From the NCBI GenBank assembly GCA_964390645.1, contig CAYMLL010000045.1, forward strand, positions 1 through 32,321: a stretch of 32,321 nt of DNA, read 5' to 3'. A program made the translations under genes and the position numbers. Position 1 is the first letter of the stretch. Each line of letters starts with the position of its first letter. Shown here piece after piece: positions 16,236 to 22,978 of the stretch. The stretch comes from CAYMLL01 sp964390645 (GTDB lineage: Bacteria; Planctomycetota; UBA8108). The notes below the pieces were generated by a model that saw only the letters and a list, made by a program, of their open reading frames with translations, made no database searches and was not told the DNA's origin.

Positions 16236-17582
16236 CTACCTCAGCAGCTTGCGTTCGAGCAGAAAGAACCCCACGAAGCCGATCACCGCGAGAGTGAAGT
16301 TCCCGATCTGCATCACGATCACTGCCGGCATTCCCGCGTGACCGAGCATCTGTCCGACCATCAACGACGAGAAGTAAATCGTCGGCACGATCGCCGCGCA
16401 GACGAAGAAGGGCAGCAGGCGATTCGGCGAATTGAGGAGCAGGGCGGCGAGCCCGGCAAGCACGGGGAAAAGGAAATACGCGCACATATGCGCCCATCGG
16501 TCATGGTACTCCGTTCGCAACTTCGCCAGGTGACCGCGGTGAAGCTCCGCGGACTTCTTCGACAGTCCGCCGCGCGCGAGAACCGCCGTCACATCCTCGA
16601 TCGCTTCGCGCAGGCGCGGATTCGTCAGCTCCTTGCGACCGGGATCACGACGGCTGGAACCCGCCGGGTCGAACGGAAAGTAGTAGCGACCGATGTAGGC
16701 TCGCTGAAAAAACGAGGCCGTACCGCCCGGATGGAGCTCGTTCGTCCAGAAGAGGCTGATGTCCTCGAGCTCGATGTAGATCTGGCTCTCGGAAGGCTCC
16801 CGGGTCCGCGTCGGCAAGGACAGTTCGATGCCGAGTTCGCGAACGGCGTCGGGAAGCGGGTCCTCCGCAATCGTCGGCGTCGCCTCCAGCTCGATTTCAC
16901 CGGGAAAGAGCACGCGCCCGCGCTCGGCGTAAATGCAGTAGGGATAAGAGGTGAGATCGAGCCCCCCGAGCTTCTCGATGCCGAAAATCTCGTCCGCGCC
17001 CTTCCCGATCCGCGGGGCGACGAAGATCCCCTGCAACCGGCGGCCGTCATGGCGCATGATCCAGAGGTTCGAGTTGCCGAATCGAAAGTCCCGGTTGCGC
17101 CCCTCACCGAGCGCGCGAAACTGACCGACCAGGAGAGCGCCGATATCCCGACGCTGGTGCTTCATGTGCGGCACCAGGTAGGCGTTGATGAAATAACCTC
17201 CCGCGGTGAACAGAAGCGCGAGCAGCACGACCGGAGCGAGCAACTGGGCGTAAGACACGCCGAAGCTCTTGTACGCCATGATCTCACGGTCGGCGATGAA
17301 GCGCCCGTAGACGAGACTCGTCGCAAGGAGAAGAGCCAGTGGGATGCTGTCATTGAGCATCGACAGCGCCGTGAACCACATCACGGGAAGCGCGAGCGGC
17401 AGGTCGAGGTCGTAGTTGCGAGCGACCGCGATGGCGACGAGCAGCGAGTAGCTGAGCTCGAGGACCACGAACACGAAGAGGGAGGTCCTGAGAACCTCGA
17501 CGCTGACGTGGCGCACGAGTCCCCAGGAAATACCCTGCCGAAGAGCACGAGTCACGGCGGGAACGGCCTCGATCGCTTCCAT
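16236..17582 (-). CDS. LptF/LptG family permease (first of a pair)
   Basis: A 448-residue relative of the downstream gene, with the same plan: three N-terminal membrane segments (LFVFVVLELSYSLLVAIAV; a segment around LSMLNDSIPLALLLATSLV; LLAPVVLLALLFTAGGYF) and an extracellular or periplasmic beta-rich domain of about 240 residues, then three C-terminal segments starting at FLFPVLAGLAALLL. The conserved cytoplasmic loop ADREIMAYKSFGVSY matches the family pattern. It is longer than E. coli LptF and LptG (about 360), mostly in the periplasmic domain. It heads an apparent three-gene minus-strand operon with the second permease and the HEAT protein. No lptB or lptC is in the window. Confidence 0.85.
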   Translation of the reverse strand: MEAIEAVPAVTRALRQGISWGLVRHVSVEVLRTSLFVFVVLELSYSLLVAIAVARNYDLDLPLALPVMWFTALSMLNDSIPLALLLATSLVYGRFIADREIMAYKSFGVSYAQLLAPVVLLALLFTAGGYFINAYLVPHMKHQRRDIGALLVGQFRALGEGRNRDFRFGNSNLWIMRHDGRRLQGIFVAPRIGKGADEIFGIEKLGGLDLTSYPYCIYAERGRVLFPGEIELEATPTIAEDPLPDAVRELGIELSLPTRTREPSESQIYIELEDISLFWTNELHPGGTASFFQRAYIGRYYFPFDPAGSSRRDPGRKELTNPRLREAIEDVTAVLARGGLSKKSAELHRGHLAKLRTEYHDRWAHMCAYFLFPVLAGLAALLLNSPNRLLPFFVCAAIVPTIYFSSLMVGQMLGHAGMPAVIVMQIGNFTLAVIGFVGFFLLERKLLR

Positions 17583-17762
17583 CCCCTGGATTCTGGCGGT
17601 GCCGAGGGGAATTGCAAGCGCCCTCCGGCTCCGTATCCGAGTCCGGCTTCTCCGGGGGATTCACCCTCCTGCCCCGAATGCCGATTCATCGGTGAGAACC
17701 CTGTCGCGCCGCCCCGTTATCGACACATCGTGGCCGGAGGCGGCTCCCGAAGCCCCGCACTC

Positions 17763-17792
17763 TTGCGAGTTCCGGAAACTGAATCGTATAAT
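17763..17792 (+). promoter_or_regulatory. Candidate sigma70 promoter for the amino-acid cluster
   Basis: TTGCGA (17763-17768) and a perfect TATAAT (17787-17792) are separated by 18 bases. Transcription would start near 17799, about 28 bases before the ATG of the aminotransferase gene. This is the clearest promoter pair in the window. Confidence 0.65.
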
Positions 17793-17826
17793 GCCGAGTT
17801 CCTCTCATCCCATCGAGGACAGGATC

Positions 17827-18870
17827 ATGGCCCAGGAAACCGCGAGCACGGAAACGAGCCCCCTTCCCGACTGGTCGAAGCTCACCTTCTCCCTGACGGA
17901 GACGGACCTGATTTTCCGCGCCTGCGGTGACAGGAATGCCGACCCGATCTGGACCGACGGGGAGTATGTCCCCTTCTCGAATGTCTCGTGCTCGCCGGCC
18001 GCGGCGTTCATGTCCTATGGAGTCGGGGTCTTCGAAGGCCTCAAGGCGCAGCAGACCGAGGACGGTCGGGTGCTCCTCTTCCGTCCCGAAGCCAACGGCC
18101 AGCGCTTCGGACGGTCGGCCGAGCGCCTGACGATGCCGGCTTACCCGGTCGATGACTTCGTCGAGGCCTGCGCGGAAGTCGTGCGCCGGAACCGCCGCTT
18201 CGTCCCGCCCGCGGAATACGGCTCCTTCTACCTGCGACCGACGCAGCACGGAATCGACGCCCAGCTCGGTCTGGCGCCGTGCGACTTCTTCTCGGTTCAG
18301 ATCTTCGGCAGCCCCGTCGGCAGCTACTTCAGCGGCGCGGTGAAACCCGTGCGTCTACGCGTGCTCGAACAAGGGCGCTGTCCTCCCGGCGGCACGGGAT
18401 ACGCCAAGGCGATGGGTAACTACGCCGGCGCGATCTGGGTCGCGGCCCAGTGGAAGGAAAAGGGCTACGACGACGTCCTTTACCTCGATTCACACCACCT
18501 GAAGTACCTGACGGAGACCAGTGGCTCGAATCCATTCGTCGTGCTCGGGTCCGGCACACTCGTGACCCCGGCACTCGACTCGCAGATCCTCCCGGGCGTC
18601 ACACGCGACTCCACCCTTCGCATCGCACGGGAGATCGTCGGACTGACCGTCGAGGAGAGGAGTATCTCGGTCGAGGAGGTGATCGAAGACGGCGTCGAGT
18701 TTTTCTGTACCGGCACCGCATGGACACTGCTCAGTGTCGGCCAGATCGACCACCACGAGACCCAGAAGACCTTCGAGCAGTTCAAGGTCCGCGACGAGGT
18801 GTTCCGGATTCTCCGCGGCATTCAGACCGGCCGTCAGGACGACCCGTTCGACTGGATCCACGAAGTATAG
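17827..18870 (+). CDS. ilvE: Branched-chain amino acid aminotransferase
   Basis: A fold-type IV PLP enzyme that moves amino groups between glutamate and the keto acids of leucine, isoleucine and valine. The 347-residue product has YGVGVFEGLKAQ, then the PLP-lysine region GTGYAKAMGNYAGA, and the glutamate loop LTETSGSNPFVVL, followed by SQILPGVTRDS. The pattern is that of the larger, eukaryote-like BCAT subgroup. The ATG at 17827 follows AGGACAGGATC and a good promoter; the open frame extends upstream to 17599 but that part is not family-like. The next gene begins 10 bases after the stop, so the two are almost certainly cotranscribed. Confidence 0.92.
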   Translation: MAQETASTETSPLPDWSKLTFSLTETDLIFRACGDRNADPIWTDGEYVPFSNVSCSPAAAFMSYGVGVFEGLKAQQTEDGRVLLFRPEANGQRFGRSAERLTMPAYPVDDFVEACAEVVRRNRRFVPPAEYGSFYLRPTQHGIDAQLGLAPCDFFSVQIFGSPVGSYFSGAVKPVRLRVLEQGRCPPGGTGYAKAMGNYAGAIWVAAQWKEKGYDDVLYLDSHHLKYLTETSGSNPFVVLGSGTLVTPALDSQILPGVTRDSTLRIAREIVGLTVEERSISVEEVIEDGVEFFCTGTAWTLLSVGQIDHHETQKTFEQFKVRDEVFRILRGIQTGRQDDPFDWIHEV

Positions 18871-18880
18871 CGGCTCCGTC

Positions 18881-20980
18881 ATGCCCATGAGCCACCCCGA
18901 GGAGAACATCGGAAGCTGCCGCGAGGAGATCAATCGCGTCGACAACGATCTCCTCGAGCTGCTGTTCAAGCGCCGAGAGATCGTCCGCGCCGTGATCGAG
19001 ACGAAGGTCAGCCAGGATCTTCCGCTGCGTGATCCGGTGCGAGAGGCGGACCTCCTCGATCGCTTGATCCGCGACGGACGCAAGATCGGACTCGACGTCC
19101 ATTTCGTCACGCGCGTCTTTCACGAAATTATCGAGGACTCGGTCCGCTACCAGGAGTCCGTCCTGCAAGAGAACCTCAATCCGACGACGGAACGGGTCCT
19201 CTGCATCGCGTTTCAGGGCATCCTGGGCGCATACAGTCACCTGGCGGCAGAGAAGTTCTTCGCCGAGCAGCTGGACTCGTGCAACTTCGAGGGCTACAAG
19301 ACCTTCTCCGACGTCGTCGCCGCGGTCGAAAACGGCCAGGCGGATCTGGCGATGCTGCCGATCGAGAACACGACAGCCGGCAGCATCAACGGGGTTTACG
19401 ACCTCCTCCTGTCGACGAAGCTCAGCATCGTCGGCGAGGAGGTGTTCAGCGTCGAGCACTGCCTGCTGGCACCGAAAAAAGTGCCGGTCTCGAGCATCCG
19501 CCGCATCTACTCGCACTACCAGGCGCTCGCTCAGTGCTCCGACTTTATCGGACGCCTCAAGTCCTGCGAGCAGCAGAGTTACGTCGACACCGCCGACTCC
19601 GCCCGGAAGGTCGCCGAGGACGACGACGCGGAGCAAGCATCCATCGCCAGCGAGGAAGCGGGCCGGATCTACGGGCTCGAAGTGCTGAAACGCAACCTCG
19701 CGAACCAGCCGGAGAACTACACACGATTCGTCGTCGTCGCACCGCGATCCAGCCAGGTAGACCCTCGTGTGCCGTGCAAGACTTCGCTCGTCATGTCGAC
19801 CGCGCACCGCGAAGGCGCGCTGCTGGAGTCCTTGTCGATTCTCAAGGAGTACAACGTCAACCTGACGAAGCTCGAGTCCCGCCCGATGCAGGGCTCACCG
19901 TTCATGTACATCTTCTACCTGGACTTTGAAGGCAACGCGAACGACGCGCAGATCCAGGAGGCCCTCGTACGCCTCAGCGGCAGCACCAGCTACCTGCGTG
20001 TGCTCGGCACCTATCCGAGACAGCGACACGAGCGTACCCAGCCGCGCATCCAGTCCAAGCTCGCCGAGCTTCCTGGAGCGGCCGACAAACCGGAAGCACG
20101 CGACGAGCCAGGCGGAAACGACGCTGTAGGACCGGCGAGCCTGCCAGCCGAAGGAACCTCGACTCCGGAGGTCGGATCTCGGCTCGACGCCGATCGGCTG
20201 GGACGGCGCGAGACCAAGGCCGCCGACACGTGCATCCGCGTGCGAGATGTCGAGATCGGCGGCAAGGATCTGGTCGTCATCGCCGGCCCCTCCGATGTCG
20301 TCTTCACCGACCAGGTGCGCGCCGTCGCGCGCGAGGTGAGCGAGTACGGCGGCGGCATCTTGCGAGCGAGCTGTCTGGAGGCGGCGACGAGCGCGTTCCG
20401 GTCACGACGAGTCGACATGCAGGCTCTCTCACGCCTGATCGAGTCGGGTCGTGAGTTCGGGCTCCCGGTACTGACGCCGATCGAGGCTGTAGCCGACGTC
20501 GAGCCCGTCGCGCGCGCGGTAGACATCCTCGAGGTCGGTGGACGCAACATGCAGAACTTCGGCCTCCTCGAGGAGCTCGGCAAGGCGGGACGCGCGGTCG
20601 TGCTGACACGGAGTCGCGCAGCCAGTATCGAGACCTTGCTCGAGGCTGCCGAGTGCGTGCTGGCCGGTGGCAACCAGCAGGTGCTCCTGTGCGATCGAGG
20701 GGTGCATACCGCCGGGCCCGCGGCGCGCACAGTCCTGGATCTCGGCAGCCTGTCGACACTGCGACAGATGACGCATCTGCCCGTCCTCGTCGACCCGTGT
20801 CACGCCGTTGAGCGCCCTGAGCTCATCGCTCCGCTCGCCCGGGCCGCCCGGGCCTTCGGCGCCAACGCCGTCTTCGCCCACCTGCGCACGAGCAAGGAAG
20901 CCGACAACACGCTACCGAAGTTCCCGATCAGCCTCGACTCGGCACAGTTTGCGGACCTCATGGGCGAGCTCTTCCGATAG
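18881..20980 (+). CDS. pheA: Chorismate mutase-prephenate dehydratase-ACT fused to a degenerate DAHP synthase domain
   Basis: A 699-residue fusion. Residues 8-96 are an AroQ chorismate mutase with the active-site set known from E. coli PheA (Arg14, Arg31 in KRRE, Lys42, Asp51, Arg54, Glu55 and the Gln of SVRYQES). Residues 104-287 are prephenate dehydratase (FQGILGAYSHLA, IENTTAGSINGVYDLL, catalytic TRF at 281-283). Residues 299-378 are an ACT domain with ESRP, which binds phenylalanine in relatives. After a linker of about 70 residues, 451-699 match type I-beta DAHP synthase in fold pattern (VVIAGP, GGRNMQNFGLLEELGK, HLPVLVDPCHAVERPELI). Most catalytic residues there are replaced: the metal Cys is Ser471 and the KPRTS motif is EAATS. 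The first three parts probably make phenylpyruvate; the last is probably regulatory or structural. Start ATG 18881 or 18887. Confidence 0.85.
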   Translation: MPMSHPEENIGSCREEINRVDNDLLELLFKRREIVRAVIETKVSQDLPLRDPVREADLLDRLIRDGRKIGLDVHFVTRVFHEIIEDSVRYQESVLQENLNPTTERVLCIAFQGILGAYSHLAAEKFFAEQLDSCNFEGYKTFSDVVAAVENGQADLAMLPIENTTAGSINGVYDLLLSTKLSIVGEEVFSVEHCLLAPKKVPVSSIRRIYSHYQALAQCSDFIGRLKSCEQQSYVDTADSARKVAEDDDAEQASIASEEAGRIYGLEVLKRNLANQPENYTRFVVVAPRSSQVDPRVPCKTSLVMSTAHREGALLESLSILKEYNVNLTKLESRPMQGSPFMYIFYLDFEGNANDAQIQEALVRLSGSTSYLRVLGTYPRQRHERTQPRIQSKLAELPGAADKPEARDEPGGNDAVGPASLPAEGTSTPEVGSRLDADRLGRRETKAADTCIRVRDVEIGGKDLVVIAGPSDVVFTDQVRAVAREVSEYGGGILRASCLEAATSAFRSRRVDMQALSRLIESGREFGLPVLTPIEAVADVEPVARAVDILEVGGRNMQNFGLLEELGKAGRAVVLTRSRAASIETLLEAAECVLAGGNQQVLLCDRGVHTAGPAARTVLDLGSLSTLRQMTHLPVLVDPCHAVERPELIAPLARAARAFGANAVFAHLRTSKEADNTLPKFPISLDSAQFADLMGELFR

Positions 20981-21021
20981 TCGTGGCGGCATGAGTCGGG
21001 ACGGGTCCGCTCAGTTAGTGT

Positions 21022-21048
21022 TTGACAGTCCCGCGGAAACAACATAAG
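21022..21048 (+). promoter_or_regulatory. Candidate promoter for the leuA leader transcript
   Basis: A perfect TTGACA at 21022-21027 is followed after 15 bases by CATAAG (21043-21048), a modest -10 on short spacing. Transcription would begin near 21055, just before the leader ORF ATG at 21061. The poor -10 limits confidence. Confidence 0.4.
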
Positions 21049-21060
21049 TTTTTCTGTTCG

Positions 21061-21219
21061 ATGACCGAACTCCACCTCATGACAAGCCATACGCCGATCA
21101 TCTGCCGTTTCGAGGACCAGACCGAGAGGCCCCAGGCTTCCGAGTGCCGGTTATTCGTACGTCGCGCGATCACCGCCGTTCGACTGATTCTCCTTCGTAC
21201 TCCGGCGGGTGGTCCGTAG
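21061..21219 (+). CDS. Putative leader peptide of the leuA attenuator
   Basis: A 52-codon ORF (or 46 from the second ATG at 21079). Its last third is rich in branched-chain residues: LFV, then AITAVRLILLRTPAGGP and the stop. Leu, Ile and Val codons include a rare TTA, followed by CTG-ATT-CTC-CTT immediately before the antiterminator arm. The ending resembles in style the Leu run and GRPVGG tail of enterobacterial leuL. No strong ribosome site is seen. The peptide itself likely has no function beyond ribosome positioning. It is longer than most leader peptides, which is a reason for caution. Confidence 0.5.
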   Translation: MTELHLMTSHTPIICRFEDQTERPQASECRLFVRRAITAVRLILLRTPAGGP

Positions 21220-21242
21220 AGAACGCCAAGTTCGAGATCACC

Positions 21243-21277
21243 ACCCGCCCACCTGACACGGTGAGCGGTTTTTTTTT
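21243..21277 (+). terminator. Rho-independent terminator (attenuator) before leuA
   Basis: ACCCGCCCACC (21243-21253) pairs with GGTGAGCGGT (21260-21269) across a six-base TGACAC loop, with one bulge and one mismatch. Nine Ts follow at 21269-21277. It lies 63 bases before the leuA ATG. It could also simply end the upstream transcript, but its overlap with the antiterminator helix favours a regulated role. Confidence 0.7.
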
Positions 21278-21340
21278 GTCCGACATCCTGTTGAACTTCT
21301 CGACCCCGTCAACCCCGACCGACTCGGGACCCGCAAGCCC

Positions 21341-22936
21341 ATGAGACACATACGCATCTTCGATACGACCCTGAGGGACGGTGAGCAAAGCCCGGGCGCG
21401 AGTCTGAATGTCGAGGAGAAACTCGTCATCGCCCGGCAACTCGAGCGGCTCGGTGTTGATATCATCGAGGCGGGTTTCCCGATCACGAGCGCCGGCGACT
21501 TCGAAAGCGTCCACCTGATCTCGAGCGAACTCGAAGAGCCGACGATCTGTGGTCTCGCCCGTCCCCGAAACGAGGACATCGACGCAGCCGGAAAGGCGCT
21601 CGAGCCCGCCGACAAGAAGCGAATTCACGTCTTCATCGCGACGTCGCAGCTCCACATGGACAAGAAGCTGCGAATGACCAAGGACCGTGTGCTCGAGATG
21701 GCCTCACAGGGTGTCCAGCGCGCACGCCAGTTCACGGACGACGTGGAGTTCTCGCCCGAGGACGCGTCGCGCAGTGATCTCGACTTCATGTGCAAGGTCA
21801 TCGCCACTGCGATCGACGCCGGCGCGACGACGATCAATGTCCCCGACACGGTAGGCTACGCAACACCGGGGGAAATCTCGACCCGCATCGCCTACATAAA
21901 AGAAAAGGTTCCCAGGGTCGAAGAGGTCACTCTCAGTATCCACTGCCACAACGACCTCGGCCTGGCGGTCGCGAACTCGCTCGCGGCGGTCGAAGCCGGA
22001 TGCGAGCAGATCGAGTGCACGGTGAACGGAATCGGCGAACGCGCGGGCAACGCATCGCTCGAGGAGATCATCATGGCGCTCAAGATGCGGTCAGACATCT
22101 ACAACGCAGACACGAGCATCAACACGCGCGAGATCTGGAGCACGAGCCGACTCGTTTCGAATCTGACTGGAATCGACGTGCAGCGAAACAAGGCGATCGT
22201 CGGCGAGAACGCCTTCGCGCACGAAGCCGGCATCCACCAGCACGGCGTCATCAGCGACCGCCGCACCTACGAGATCATGTCCGCCGAGGACGTCGGCTGG
22301 AGTGGCACGCAACTGGTCATCGGCAAGCACTCGGGCGTGCACGCGATCGAGGAGGTCCTCAAGCGACGCGGCTACGACCTGTCCCGGGAGCAGCTGCAGG
22401 AGGTGCGCCTGCGCGTCAAGGACGCCGCCGATCGCGAGAAGATCATCGAGGAAGAGGACGTCGTCGCGTTCGCCGGAGATGTTCTCGATGAGCTGACTCC
22501 GGACGAGATCGTGATTCTCCTGAAGGAGGTCTCGGTGATGACCGGCAACGGATTCACACCCAGCGCGACGATCAAGCTCGAGATCGACGGCAAGGAGGTC
22601 ATCGGCACGGGAACCGGAGTCGGCCCCGTCGACGCCGCGTCACACGCGCTTCAAGACATGCTACGTGCTCACGTCGGTCCGCATCTGGAACTCTGCGAGT
22701 ACGGCCTCAAGGCGATTACGGGTGGCACCAACGCGCTCGCCCACGCCCACATTCGATTCGCAGACCAGGACGGCACGCGATTCCGCGGCGAGGCGATCGG
22801 CGAGGACGTCATCCTCGCCTCGGTCCACGCACTGCTCAAGGGCGCCAATCGCGCGCTGAGCCGATTGAAGCGCACGCACGGGTCGAAGAAGCTGAAGAGC
22901 ACGTCGAACGTCAACGAAACGCAAACCTCCAGCTGA
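21341..22936 (+). CDS. leuA: 2-isopropylmalate synthase
   Basis: Condenses acetyl-CoA with 2-ketoisovalerate, the first committed step to leucine. The 531-residue product has the family start IRIFDTTLRDGEQSPGASL with the metal and substrate residues, the HCHNDLGLAVANSLAA metal-binding His pair, and VNGIGERAGNASLEE. The C-terminal LeuA regulatory domain, where leucine inhibits the enzyme in relatives, spans about residues 390-510. The ATG at 21341 sits at the conserved start and has no clear ribosome site. It is preceded by a leader with a putative attenuator and followed, after 42 bases, by cimA. Confidence 0.95.
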   Translation: MRHIRIFDTTLRDGEQSPGASLNVEEKLVIARQLERLGVDIIEAGFPITSAGDFESVHLISSELEEPTICGLARPRNEDIDAAGKALEPADKKRIHVFIATSQLHMDKKLRMTKDRVLEMASQGVQRARQFTDDVEFSPEDASRSDLDFMCKVIATAIDAGATTINVPDTVGYATPGEISTRIAYIKEKVPRVEEVTLSIHCHNDLGLAVANSLAAVEAGCEQIECTVNGIGERAGNASLEEIIMALKMRSDIYNADTSINTREIWSTSRLVSNLTGIDVQRNKAIVGENAFAHEAGIHQHGVISDRRTYEIMSAEDVGWSGTQLVIGKHSGVHAIEEVLKRRGYDLSREQLQEVRLRVKDAADREKIIEEEDVVAFAGDVLDELTPDEIVILLKEVSVMTGNGFTPSATIKLEIDGKEVIGTGTGVGPVDAASHALQDMLRAHVGPHLELCEYGLKAITGGTNALAHAHIRFADQDGTRFRGEAIGEDVILASVHALLKGANRALSRLKRTHGSKKLKSTSNVNETQTSS

Positions 22937-22978
22937 TCCACCCTCACAGCGATCGACGCTCGACGAATCAAGACCGAC

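Larger units (their letters stand above)
20981..21340 (+). promoter_or_regulatory. leuA leader region with putative ribosome-mediated attenuator
   Basis: Between the aromatic fusion gene and leuA lie, in order: a promoter-like TTGACA (21022-21027), a 52-codon leader ORF (21061-21219), a perfect 10-bp inverted repeat (21204-21213 with 21240-21249), and a terminator hairpin (21243-21269) followed by nine Ts. The right arm of the 10-bp helix overlaps the left arm of the terminator, so the two cannot form together. The leader ORF stop at 21217-21219 lies just past the left arm. A ribosome that finishes the leader would mask that arm and favour termination; a ribosome held at the Leu/Ile codons (21184-21195) could let the antiterminator form. 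This is the classic leu/ilv attenuation plan. Pairing energies have not been computed. Confidence 0.6.

Noticed and set aside
16233..17930. Plus-strand open frame of 565 codons
   Set aside because: It is antisense to the first LptF/LptG-type permease, whose membrane segments and motifs are clear.
20996..21053. Second terminator directly after the aromatic fusion gene
   Set aside because: CGGGAC (20997-21002) and GTCCCG (21028-21033) can pair and a TTTTT follows at 21049-21053, but the loop is long and the spacing to the Ts is too great for a convincing hairpin.
21061..21277. T-box riboswitch before leuA
   Set aside because: I do not find the conserved T-box sequence or stem I plan; the leader ORF with branched-chain codons fits ribosome-mediated attenuation better.
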